Source: Bacteroidales bacterium (GTDB lineage: Bacteria > Bacteroidota > Bacteroidia > Bacteroidales > WCHB1-69). Taken from it: a stretch of DNA of 5,013 bases. Where the stretch lies: positions 1 through 5,013 of the forward strand of contig JAIRTU010000133.1 of the NCBI GenBank assembly GCA_031254735.1, written 5' to 3'. This document shows, piece after piece, positions 1 through 5,013 of the stretch. Under the pieces are notes generated by a model. That model ran no database searches and had not been told where the DNA came from. It worked only from the letters and a program-made list of their open reading frames with translations. How positions within the stretch are numbered: position 1 is the first letter of the stretch; every line of letters starts with the position of its first letter. Position numbers and translations under genes: made by a program.

Positions 1-164
1 ACATACAATCGTCCGACAGCAAAGGCATCGTATTGGAAAAAGAGACACTTCAAAAGACAAACGACGCCAACACCTTCAACACCCTGCATACGGCACTGAT
101 CGCCTTTGGCGTGATTGCACTGCTTATTGTGGTGTTGTTCGTAATCAGAAAAAGAAGAAAATAG
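1..164 (+). CDS. C-terminal fragment of a membrane protein ending in a transmembrane helix
   Basis: The gene enters from the left edge and is read in the frame whose first complete codon begins at base 3; it ends at TAG 162-164. About 53 residues are visible. The first ~27 are polar. They are followed by a hydrophobic stretch of roughly 22 residues (from TALIAFGV to LFVI) and a basic tail, RKRRK. By the positive-inside rule the tail is cytoplasmic and the polar part faces the periplasm. This fits either a single C-terminal membrane anchor or the last helix of a multi-span transporter, and the visible part cannot decide between them. I do not recognise the family. The gene converges on ricT, with the two stop codons 33 bp apart. 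The alternative frame 2 stays open through this stretch but gives an arginine/histidine-rich product with no membrane logic, so frame 3 is preferred. Confidence 0.7.
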   Translation, partial: IQSSDSKGIVLEKETLQKTNDANTFNTLHTALIAFGVIALLIVVLFVIRKRRK

Positions 165-192
165 TGGTTAGTTGTTAGTGGTAAGTGGTTAA
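165..192. repeat. Degenerate tandem heptamer repeat (about four units of TGGTTAG)
   Basis: Four consecutive 7-bp units can be read at 165-171, 172-178, 179-185 and 186-192. The first is TGGTTAG and each of the others differs from it by one base. The array starts directly after the stop codon of the left-edge gene and ends 5 bp before the ricT stop codon, so it fills nearly all of the convergent spacer. There is no hairpin with a T-tract here, so it does not look like a classical terminator. An 11-bp odd palindrome (TAAGC-G-GCTTA, 190-200) sits at its right end and overlaps the ricT stop. Confidence 0.6.
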
Positions 193-197
193 GCGGC

Positions 198-1364
198 TTA
201 GTCGTTGATGTGTTTGAGGTCGTCGATGTTGTATTGTATTTCTTCGGTTTTTCCCAAATTCAGTTCGGCGTAATCTTCCAATTGCGTGATTTTCTTATTC
301 TTTTTGTTTGTTGCAATAATTTCTTTCACTTTATCTATCGGAACGGCATATTGCATGTGCGAACGGTCGTCTTTGTAAGAATACCACATCAATTTTTTGA
401 AAATATCTATTTTTTGGCAGCTTGCATTTCCTTTTTCTGTCTGTATAACAAAATGTTTATCGGGAAAATCTTTCAATTCGAGCAGATAGGTTTCGTTTTC
501 GTAGTTGAGGCAGCATTTAAGTTTACCGCATTGTCCCGCGAGCTTTTGAGGGTTCAGCGACAGTTGTTGCGTGCGTGCCGTACTTGTAGAAACACTTTGA
601 AAACTGTTTTTCCACGAGGCACAACACAGCTCTCGCCCGCAAGAACCCATGCCGCCCAAACGCGCCGCTTCTTGACGAACGCCAATCTGACGCATCTCTA
701 TGCGTATTTTGAATTTCTCCGCCAATAGTTTTATCAACTCCCGAAAGTCAACACGCTCGTCGGCAGAATAATAAAAGACTGCTTTCGAGCCGTCGCCCTG
801 ATATTCCACATCATTTACTTTCATTTTCAAATTCAGATCCCAAGCGGCATAACGGGAAGTCATCATGGTATTTTTTTCTTTGGATACTACCGACGCCCAT
901 TTTTCTATATCGCTTGCTTTTGCCCGGCGGTAGATTTTTTTGGCGACTTCGGTTATCTTTTTGTTTTTCATCTGAAGTTTCACCGCTTCGCCTGTCAGCG
1001 TGATAATGCCTATATCCGCACCTGTTGCAGCTTCTACCACAACAATATCGCCTGCTTCAAAGCGAAATTCGCCGTCGGGGAGTTTGAAAAAATCTTTATG
1101 ACTGTTTTTAAACTGAACCTCTGCAATGTTAAAACCCGCATTGGCAGGCGACTCTATGCCGTTGAGCCAATCGTAACTCGACATTTTACAACATCGGCAT
1201 TGGAAACAGCCTTTATTTTCGCCTTCGGCAACGGGTATATGACACAATCCGCGTGTCAAAAACGGATTTGCCTCTATCTTGTCGGCTTCTATGCTGTGAT
1301 CGCACGACAATTGTATGTCTTCGTCTAACTCTGAATTTTCTGATATGAAATTTGTTTTTTCCAT
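198..1364 (-). CDS. ricT: RicT/YaaT-like PSP1-domain iron-sulfur regulatory protein
   Basis: This 388-residue protein belongs to the PSP1/RicT (YaaT) family. In Bacillus subtilis RicT forms a complex with RicA and RicF that carries [4Fe-4S] clusters and directs RNase Y-dependent mRNA maturation; whether the same partners exist here cannot be seen. Visible marks are an N-terminal cysteine cluster (Cys 53, 56, 58, 59) just before SYDWL, then VEVQFKN-like and GDIVVVEA strands near residues 82-112. The PSP1 core at roughly 145-240 contains VEYQGDG, FYYSADERVDFREL and RIEMRQIG. Two family cysteine signatures follow: GSCGRELCC (Cys 242, 247, 248) and GQCGKLKCCLNYE (Cys 279, 284, 285). The start is taken at ATG 1364-1362. 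An in-frame TTG 18 codons upstream would add MKKKTIFAGLLDVIETGF, but those codons overlap a perfect -7 promoter box at 1397-1404, so they are probably leader DNA. The C-terminal ~35 residues are charged and weakly conserved. The family call is very secure; the cellular role is inferred from the Bacillus homologue. Confidence 0.95.
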   Translation of the reverse strand: MEKTNFISENSELDEDIQLSCDHSIEADKIEANPFLTRGLCHIPVAEGENKGCFQCRCCKMSSYDWLNGIESPANAGFNIAEVQFKNSHKDFFKLPDGEFRFEAGDIVVVEAATGADIGIITLTGEAVKLQMKNKKITEVAKKIYRRAKASDIEKWASVVSKEKNTMMTSRYAAWDLNLKMKVNDVEYQGDGSKAVFYYSADERVDFRELIKLLAEKFKIRIEMRQIGVRQEAARLGGMGSCGRELCCASWKNSFQSVSTSTARTQQLSLNPQKLAGQCGKLKCCLNYENETYLLELKDFPDKHFVIQTEKGNASCQKIDIFKKLMWYSYKDDRSHMQYAVPIDKVKEIIATNKKNKKITQLEDYAELNLGKTEEIQYNIDDLKHIND

Positions 1365-1396
1365 GAACCCTGTTTCAATAACATCTAATAATCCTG

Positions 1397-1404
1397 CAAA
1401 GATA
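1397..1404 (-). promoter_or_regulatory. Bacteroidota -7 box for ricT
   Basis: Read on the reverse strand this is TATCTTTG, an exact match to the Bacteroidota primary-sigma -7 consensus TAnnTTTG. It lies 32 bp upstream of the chosen ricT ATG, leaving a leader of about 25 nt if transcription begins 5-7 bp past the box. No TTG/TTTG is seen at the expected -33 distance; the nearest TTTG on that strand (1419-1416) is only 11 bp away. The -7 match and position are observed; activity is inferred. Confidence 0.6.
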
Positions 1405-1474
1405 GTCTTTTTCTTCAAAACAGCAGGCGGACTTTCTCCAAAGAAATAAACATATAACGACTTCTCAACAAAGA

Positions 1475-3151
1475 CTATTTATACTGTTCCGCTTTTTGTT
1501 TATACTCTTCCGATTTGGCAATTTCTCCCAATTTCTGCAATACTTCGCTGTAATGGAGAAGAATTTCAGAGCTGGTGTCTCCGCCGTTTTTCAATGCTTT
1601 TTCAAGCCACAGTTTGGCATTTTTATAATCTTCTTTTTTGAAAAATGCCCACGCATACGTATCTTCAAAGGTGGCGGTGTTGGGCGAAAGCTCTACGGCT
1701 TTTTTTGCCAACTGCAAAGCATAATCCAAACGCAATCCTCTTTCGGCAAGCGAATAACTCAAATTGTTCAAGAAAGTGGCATTGTCCGGATATTCCTTTA
1801 TAAGGTCTTCGTAATATTTGTCCGACTCTTCAAAATTTTTCAGTTGGCTGTGCGATTCTGCCAAAAAGAAATGTATTTGCATCGCAATAAATTCTTCAAC
1901 AACGTAGTTTTTCCCCTCTTCCAAAATAGAAACCGCCTCTTGATATTCTTCTTTTGCCAACAAAGACATTCCGTTTGCAAGGTAAGGAAGTGCCTGATTG
2001 GGAAATAAAGACATTGCCGTTTCGCTTTGCTTCAAGGCTTCGTCAAATTCACCCAAATCGAGCAGTATCGCCAAATACTGCTCCCAAATTTTGTATTTAC
2101 TTTCGTCAAAAGAGATTACTTTTTCGTAGGCTGTTTTTGCTTCTTTCAAATGATTGTCTCTTGTCATAAAATCGCCATACATACTCCACGCAATGGGATC
2201 GTTGGGGTGAGCTTGAAGCATATTGTTGAGCAAACGATTCGATTTTACGCTGTCTTTGGGCGAAGTATAATAGCCCAACAGTATCTTTATTTTTTCGTCC
2301 AAAGGCAAAGCAGGAGAAGAAAATGCTTTTTCCAGATACGAAAATGCCTCCTCGTATTTTTTGTTTTCGGTATAATAATTATAAAGGATAACATTTATTT
2401 TGGGATTGTTCGGCTCGATAACAGACGCTTTTTTCAGATACGGAATTGCTTTTTCGGGCATCTTGTTGACGATATACATATCGGCTATTTCCAAATAATA
2501 TTTAGGCTCGGAGGGAAACGCCTGTGCCAATTTCTCTATTTCTTTGGTTGCGTTATCCACTTTGTCCAAATGCAGCCAGATACTTTTTTTTGCGGCTGTA
2601 ATTTCCTCATTGACGCCTGTTTGCGTTTCAATAAGATTGTATCCGTTTATCGCTTCTTTAAATTTGTTTTGATAAATCAACGATATGGTATAATAATACA
2701 GGTATTCCACATTTTGCGGTTGTTTTTCGATGATTTCTTTCCACATTTTTTCCGACAGGGAAAACTGTTCGGTTTTACCGTAAGTTTCTGCCAGCAATAC
2801 TTTGTACCATATATTGGTGTCGCACAGTCTGATAGCTGTTTTCAACTGTTCAATGGCGTGTGTGTATTTATATTGCTCCAACAACAGTTTGGCATATTCG
2901 TAACGAGCCGCATCGTGCGAAGAGTCTTTGGCTATCAAATCCAATAAAAGATTTTCTGCCTGTGCAGCATTTCCATTGAGCCGCTCTTTAACGGCTTCGA
3001 TAAAAATGGCGGTATTGGCATATTGCACTTTTTTGTCTGCCGCCGATTGCTCTACCGAGCTGCTTTTCTTTTCTTTTTTGTTTTTCTTTTGAGCATGGAT
3101 ATTGCCGCTAAAAACAACAGATAATATAAATAAGAGAATAATTTTTTGCAT
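1475..3151 (-). CDS. Exported tetratricopeptide-repeat protein
   Basis: This 558-residue protein begins with a signal peptide. After a short start (MQK) comes a hydrophobic core, IILLFILSVVFSG, and a likely signal peptidase I site after NIHA (residue 20). There is no lipobox cysteine, so a soluble periplasmic product is more likely than a lipoprotein. A lysine/serine-rich linker (about 21-42) leads into TPR helices that fill the rest. Repeat-like units start near residues 78, 113, 148, 216, 250, 318, 353, 387, 425, 459 and 495. Typical TPR positions are visible, such as PEKAIPYLKKASVIEPNNP, and a C-terminal block around 460-520 has the N-x-L-S-Y-S-L-A and D-T-Y-A-W-A-x-F-K-K pattern common in long bacterial TPR proteins. 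TPR arrays bind other proteins; no catalytic domain is present and the partner is unknown. The ATG at 3151 lies 6 bp after the dut stop, so the two genes form an operon. From memory, dut followed by a TPR protein is a common Bacteroidota arrangement. Confidence 0.92.
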   Translation of the reverse strand: MQKIILLFILSVVFSGNIHAQKKNKKEKKSSSVEQSAADKKVQYANTAIFIEAVKERLNGNAAQAENLLLDLIAKDSSHDAARYEYAKLLLEQYKYTHAIEQLKTAIRLCDTNIWYKVLLAETYGKTEQFSLSEKMWKEIIEKQPQNVEYLYYYTISLIYQNKFKEAINGYNLIETQTGVNEEITAAKKSIWLHLDKVDNATKEIEKLAQAFPSEPKYYLEIADMYIVNKMPEKAIPYLKKASVIEPNNPKINVILYNYYTENKKYEEAFSYLEKAFSSPALPLDEKIKILLGYYTSPKDSVKSNRLLNNMLQAHPNDPIAWSMYGDFMTRDNHLKEAKTAYEKVISFDESKYKIWEQYLAILLDLGEFDEALKQSETAMSLFPNQALPYLANGMSLLAKEEYQEAVSILEEGKNYVVEEFIAMQIHFFLAESHSQLKNFEESDKYYEDLIKEYPDNATFLNNLSYSLAERGLRLDYALQLAKKAVELSPNTATFEDTYAWAFFKKEDYKNAKLWLEKALKNGGDTSSEILLHYSEVLQKLGEIAKSEEYKQKAEQYK

Positions 3152-3157
3152 AACTTT

Positions 3158-3589
3158 TTATTTTCCCGTATGTCCGAAACCTCCTGCACCGCGTTCGGTT
3201 TCTGTAAGATTGTCAACTTTTTCCCACGTAATTGTTTCATGTTTGGCGATGATCATTTGTGCAATTCTGTCGCCGTGATTGACGGTAAAGGCTTGATTGG
3301 ACAAATTGACCAAAATAACCTTTATTTCGCCTCTGTAATCCGCATCGATCGTCCCCGGCGAATTTAGCACCGTAACGCCGTTTTTTGCTGCCAATCCGCT
3401 GCGCGGACGAACTTGTGCTTCGCAGCCTGCGGGCAACTCGATAAATAATCCTGTCGGGATCAAAGACCGTTCCAATGTATTGATTACAATGCTTTCTTGC
3501 AGATTTGCCCGAAGATCCATTCCGGCAGATAAAATGGTTTCGTAAGCAGGCAAGGCGTTATCCGATTGATTAACAATTTTTATTGTCAT
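3158..3589 (-). CDS. dut: dUTP diphosphatase (deoxyuridine 5'-triphosphate nucleotidohydrolase)
   Basis: The enzyme hydrolyses dUTP to dUMP and pyrophosphate in the cytoplasm. This keeps uracil out of DNA and provides the precursor for thymidylate. At 143 residues it has the normal length of the homotrimeric family, and all five motifs are present in order: AGMDLRA (22-28), RPRSGLA (61-67), [11 protein letters not shown] (79-89, with catalytic Asp82 and the uracil-pocket Tyr85), GDRIAQMII (106-114) and the glycine-rich C-terminal [10 protein letters not shown] (133-142), whose Arg and Phe close over the substrate. The last motif has His where many homologues have Ser. The start is the ATG at 3589, giving MTIKIVNQS, which begins just before the first beta strand as expected. 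The frame stays open for 41 more codons upstream, but that stretch is AT-rich, homopolymer-laden and unlike any dUTPase N-terminus. It is the first gene of the reverse-strand group and couples to the TPR gene. No perfect TAnnTTTG box is visible upstream on its strand. Confidence 0.98.
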   Translation of the reverse strand: MTIKIVNQSDNALPAYETILSAGMDLRANLQESIVINTLERSLIPTGLFIELPAGCEAQVRPRSGLAAKNGVTVLNSPGTIDADYRGEIKVILVNLSNQAFTVNHGDRIAQMIIAKHETITWEKVDNLTETERGAGGFGHTGK

Positions 3590-3739
3590 ACTTGGGTTTC
3601 TTGTTTTTTTTGATTTATTAATGAATGATAACGCAATTGTTTTCGCAATTAGTATTTTCATTGCGGCGAAAAAAAACGGTTCGTTCCAAATTTCGGATTT
3701 ATTTTTTTGCAAAAAGACAATTCGTATTATTTTTTTTAC

Positions 3740-3747
3740 TACCTTTG
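3740..3747 (+). promoter_or_regulatory. -7 box of the initiator tRNA promoter
   Basis: TACCTTTG is an exact match to the Bacteroidota -7 consensus TAnnTTTG. It sits 28 bp upstream of the first base of the mature tRNA, facing it, so transcription would start near 3752-3755 with a leader of about 20-24 nt. No good TTTG lies at the -33 distance; the closest is TTCG at 3721-3724. A run of eight T (3730-3737) and A/T tracts further up (3702-3715) could bend DNA or act like an UP element, which is inference only. Confidence 0.6.
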
Positions 3748-3748
3748 C

Positions 3749-3770
3749 AAATATTCCTTTTGGGATATTT
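3749..3770. repeat. 22-bp near-perfect inverted repeat between the tRNA -7 box and the tRNA
   Basis: The arms are AAATATTCC (3749-3757) and GGGATATTT (3762-3770), separated by TTTT. They are complementary at eight of nine positions, and the ninth is a T/G that would form a G-U wobble in RNA from the forward strand. The element starts one base after the -7 box and overlaps the expected transcription start, so it could be an operator or a leader hairpin processed by RNase P or another nuclease. It is also upstream of dut on the other strand. Confidence 0.55.
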
Positions 3771-3775
3771 TATAC

Positions 3776-3847
<72 letters not shown>

Positions 3848-3850
3848 CGA

Positions 3851-3887
3851 AAGAAGTTCTCGTGTTTTGACAGAGAACTTCTTTTTT
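3851..3887 (+). terminator. Intrinsic terminator of the tRNA gene
   Basis: The perfect 11-bp arms AAGAAGTTCTC (3851-3861) and GAGAACTTCTT (3873-3883) flank an 11-nt loop that can extend the stem by three more pairs (TGT/ACA) around a TTTG loop with one bulged G. A run of six T (3882-3887) follows immediately. It begins 4 bp after the tRNA discriminator base, so it closes a single-gene tRNA transcript and insulates the protease gene downstream. Confidence 0.9.
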
Positions 3888-3913
3888 GTATTCTGACTAT
3901 ACTGTCGACGGTA

Positions 3914-3921
3914 TGTCTTTG
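3914..3921 (+). promoter_or_regulatory. Possible -7 box for the CPBP protease gene
   Basis: TGTCTTTG matches TAnnTTTG except for G in place of the second-position A. It lies 52 bp upstream of the chosen ATG and after the tRNA terminator, in the right place for a promoter of the protease gene. No convincing -33 element is seen. This is the best candidate in the 86-bp gap, not a firm call. Confidence 0.3.
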
Positions 3922-3973
3922 AATTATCATCTCAACAAATTAATTGTATACATTAAATATAAATAAGAACAGC

Positions 3974-4918
3974 ATGTATTTTTTAGAACGAGCATTAGAC
4001 AACACCAACCATTTTGGCAAACTTATCTTATTGGCATTTACTTTTGTATTCGGGTCGTTTATCGGAATGATTCCATTGATAGTAGCAATGGTTACCGCAG
4101 ACTCTATGCCTCTTGAATTTCTTGATACTTTGGATTTTTCTCTTTTTGGAATTTCAAAAAACACCTCCTTGCTGTTGAACCTTCTCCCATTTGTAGTTGC
4201 GTTATTTGCCTGCATTTTGGTTGTGAAGAAAATGCACGCACGTTCTTTTTCCGAAACGGTGAATGGCACACGCAAAGTACGCTGGAATCGTGCTTTTGTA
4301 GGTTTTGGCGTATGGGGTTTGTTTGTGGTGGCAGTTTTTTTCGTTGAGTATACCATCGATCCGAATAATTTTGTTCTACAATTCGACGTCAAGACCTTTT
4401 TACCGCTGCTTTTCATTTCTCTGTTGTTTATCCCTTTGCAGACAACGTGTGAAGAATTTATTTTTCGAGGATATTTGACACAAAATGTTGCTGCGTGGAC
4501 AAAAAACAGATGGTTGGCGATAATTATTCCCGGATTACTTTTCGGATTGATGCATAGTTGTAATCCTGAAATTACGGAATATGGCTTTTGGGCAGCAATG
4601 CCTTCGTATATTATTTTCGGATTGATTTTCGGGTTGGTTTCTGTTCTGGACGACGGAATAGAATTGGCTATGGGCATGCACGCCGCAAACAATATACTTG
4701 CCTGTCTGCTTGTAACGTTTAAAGGATCGGCTCTTGTTACTCCTGCCATTTTTTATGCAAAGACAATAGATGTAAATATGTCAACCATATCTACCGCCGT
4801 TTTCGGAATATTGGCTGTTCTCTTTTTTGCATGGAAATATAAATGGAATTTCCACATTCTAAACCGGAAAGTAAAACCTCTACCTTCCACAGAAGAGGAA
4901 ACAATGTTCGGACTATAA
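3974..4918 (+). CDS. CPBP (CAAX/Abi-type) intramembrane metalloprotease
   Basis: This 314-residue polytopic membrane protein has the three conserved motifs of the CPBP family (Rce1/Abi-like glutamate-type intramembrane proteases). Motif 1 is EEFIFRG with Glu160, Glu161 and Arg165; motif 2 is FGLMH with His194; motif 3 is HAANN with His236 and Asn240. All residues expected for the active site are present, so it should be catalytically competent. Hydrophobic segments lie near 16-40, 65-85, 107-125, 143-158, 180-193, 210-226, 235-248 and 272-288, and a polar basic tail follows. Bacterial family members have been linked to bacteriocin self-immunity, peptide processing and membrane-protein cleavage, but the substrate cannot be read from the sequence. 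No bacteriocin-like small gene is adjacent. The ATG at 3974 is chosen; an in-frame TTG ten codons upstream (3944) would add a polar stretch with no family support. It stands alone, downstream of the tRNA terminator. Confidence 0.93.
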   Translation: MYFLERALDNTNHFGKLILLAFTFVFGSFIGMIPLIVAMVTADSMPLEFLDTLDFSLFGISKNTSLLLNLLPFVVALFACILVVKKMHARSFSETVNGTRKVRWNRAFVGFGVWGLFVVAVFFVEYTIDPNNFVLQFDVKTFLPLLFISLLFIPLQTTCEEFIFRGYLTQNVAAWTKNRWLAIIIPGLLFGLMHSCNPEITEYGFWAAMPSYIIFGLIFGLVSVLDDGIELAMGMHAANNILACLLVTFKGSALVTPAIFYAKTIDVNMSTISTAVFGILAVLFFAWKYKWNFHILNRKVKPLPSTEEETMFGL

Positions 4919-4957
4919 TTTCTTGTGATTACGCTCTGTCGTTTCGTTACGGCGTTA

Positions 4958-4987
4958 TTATTCACTGTTCGTTATCAGTTATTCACA
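4958..4987 (+). repeat. Two in-phase direct repeats resembling DnaA boxes
   Basis: The octamer TTATTCAC occurs at 4958-4965 and 4979-4986, on the same strand and 21 bp apart, about two helical turns. The second copy continues to TTATTCACA (4979-4987), which fits the DnaA-box consensus TTATNCACA; the first ends in T instead of A. Two short matches in AT-rich DNA could be chance, and the region is cut by the window edge. Confidence 0.35.
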
Positions 4988-4997
4988 ACTTTTTGTC

Positions 4998-5012
4998 CTG
5001 CCTTTCAGGCAG
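4998..5012. repeat. Small inverted repeat at the right edge
   Basis: CTGCCT (4998-5003) and AGGCAG (5007-5012) are perfect inverted arms around TTC. A T-run (4990-4994) precedes it on the forward strand, the wrong side for a forward terminator. On the reverse strand the hairpin would be followed by A rather than T. It may be a forward terminator for the protease gene if T residues follow beyond the window, or part of a larger repeat; this cannot be settled here. Confidence 0.4.
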
Positions 5013-5013
5013 C

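Noticed and set aside
210..728. Forward frame of 172 residues opposite ricT
   Set aside because: It is a shadow of the ricT coding sequence; the Phe/Val-rich product matches no family and ricT carries all the family signatures.
1365..1474. A terminator between the TPR gene and ricT
   Set aside because: No stem-loop followed by a T-run is visible on the reverse strand, so read-through from the dut-TPR operon into ricT cannot be excluded.
1469..1477. TAGTCTTTG on the reverse strand as a second ricT promoter
   Set aside because: It has three bases between TA and TTTG instead of two, overlaps the TPR stop codon and is farther from ricT than the perfect box at 1397-1404.
2027..2947. Forward frame of 306 residues opposite the TPR gene
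   Set aside because: The product is rich in Phe, Ile, Arg and Gln with no recognisable domain, as expected for the complement of an AT-rich Lys/Glu/Asn-rich TPR gene. The opposite strand has a signal peptide and clear repeats.
3590..3712. A 41-codon N-terminal extension of dut
   Set aside because: The extension has no dUTPase character, is made of homopolymer-rich intergenic sequence, and the ATG at 3589 gives a protein of standard length with all five motifs.
3944..3973. TTG start adding ten residues to the CPBP protease
   Set aside because: An ATG ten codons later precedes the polar segment before the first membrane helix; the extension MYTLNINKNS shows no conserved feature.
3940..4749. 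Reverse-strand frame of 269 residues opposite the CPBP protease
   Set aside because: It is the antisense of a membrane-protein gene, giving a Lys/Asn/Thr-rich product without domains. The forward strand encodes the three CPBP motifs and membrane helices.

Overview
The window reads as a chromosomal housekeeping segment of a Bacteroidota bacterium, probably of the order Bacteroidales. The evidence is a RicT/PSP1 protein of the Bacteroidota type (N-terminal cysteine cluster ahead of a YDWL motif), a dut gene directly coupled to a secreted TPR protein, AT-rich intergenic DNA with weak Shine-Dalgarno sequences, and TAnnTTTG-type -7 promoter boxes where promoters are expected. The order-level placement is an inference from remembered family features; no search was run.

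Layout. The left edge holds the last ~53 codons of a forward-strand membrane protein of unknown family, ending at 164. A short degenerate heptamer tandem repeat (165-192) separates it from ricT, which converges on it. The reverse strand carries dut (3589-3158), a 558-residue exported TPR-repeat protein (3151-1475) and ricT (1364-198). dut and the TPR gene are 6 bp apart and almost certainly co-transcribed. ricT lies 110 bp further on and has its own perfect -7 box, so it can be transcribed independently. Diverging from dut is a single initiator tRNA gene (3776-3847) with a -7 box upstream and a strong intrinsic terminator downstream. After it comes a forward gene for a CPBP/CAAX-type intramembrane metalloprotease (3974-4918). 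The last 95 bp have no gene but hold two in-phase DnaA-box-like octamers and a small inverted repeat cut by the window edge.

How it fits together. dut removes dUTP and supplies dUMP. The initiator tRNA starts translation. RicT is, in Bacillus, part of an iron-sulfur complex that steers RNase Y mRNA processing. The TPR protein is a periplasmic or envelope scaffold of unknown partner. The CPBP protease is a membrane enzyme of unknown substrate. I see no operon logic joining all of them, and no mobile element, CRISPR array, toxin-antitoxin pair or defence system. I do not think the window contains a new biological system. The points most worth a second look are small: the near-palindrome between the tRNA -7 box and the tRNA, the cysteine-rich N-terminus and start-site correction of RicT, the heptamer repeat, and the DnaA-box-like pair at the right edge.
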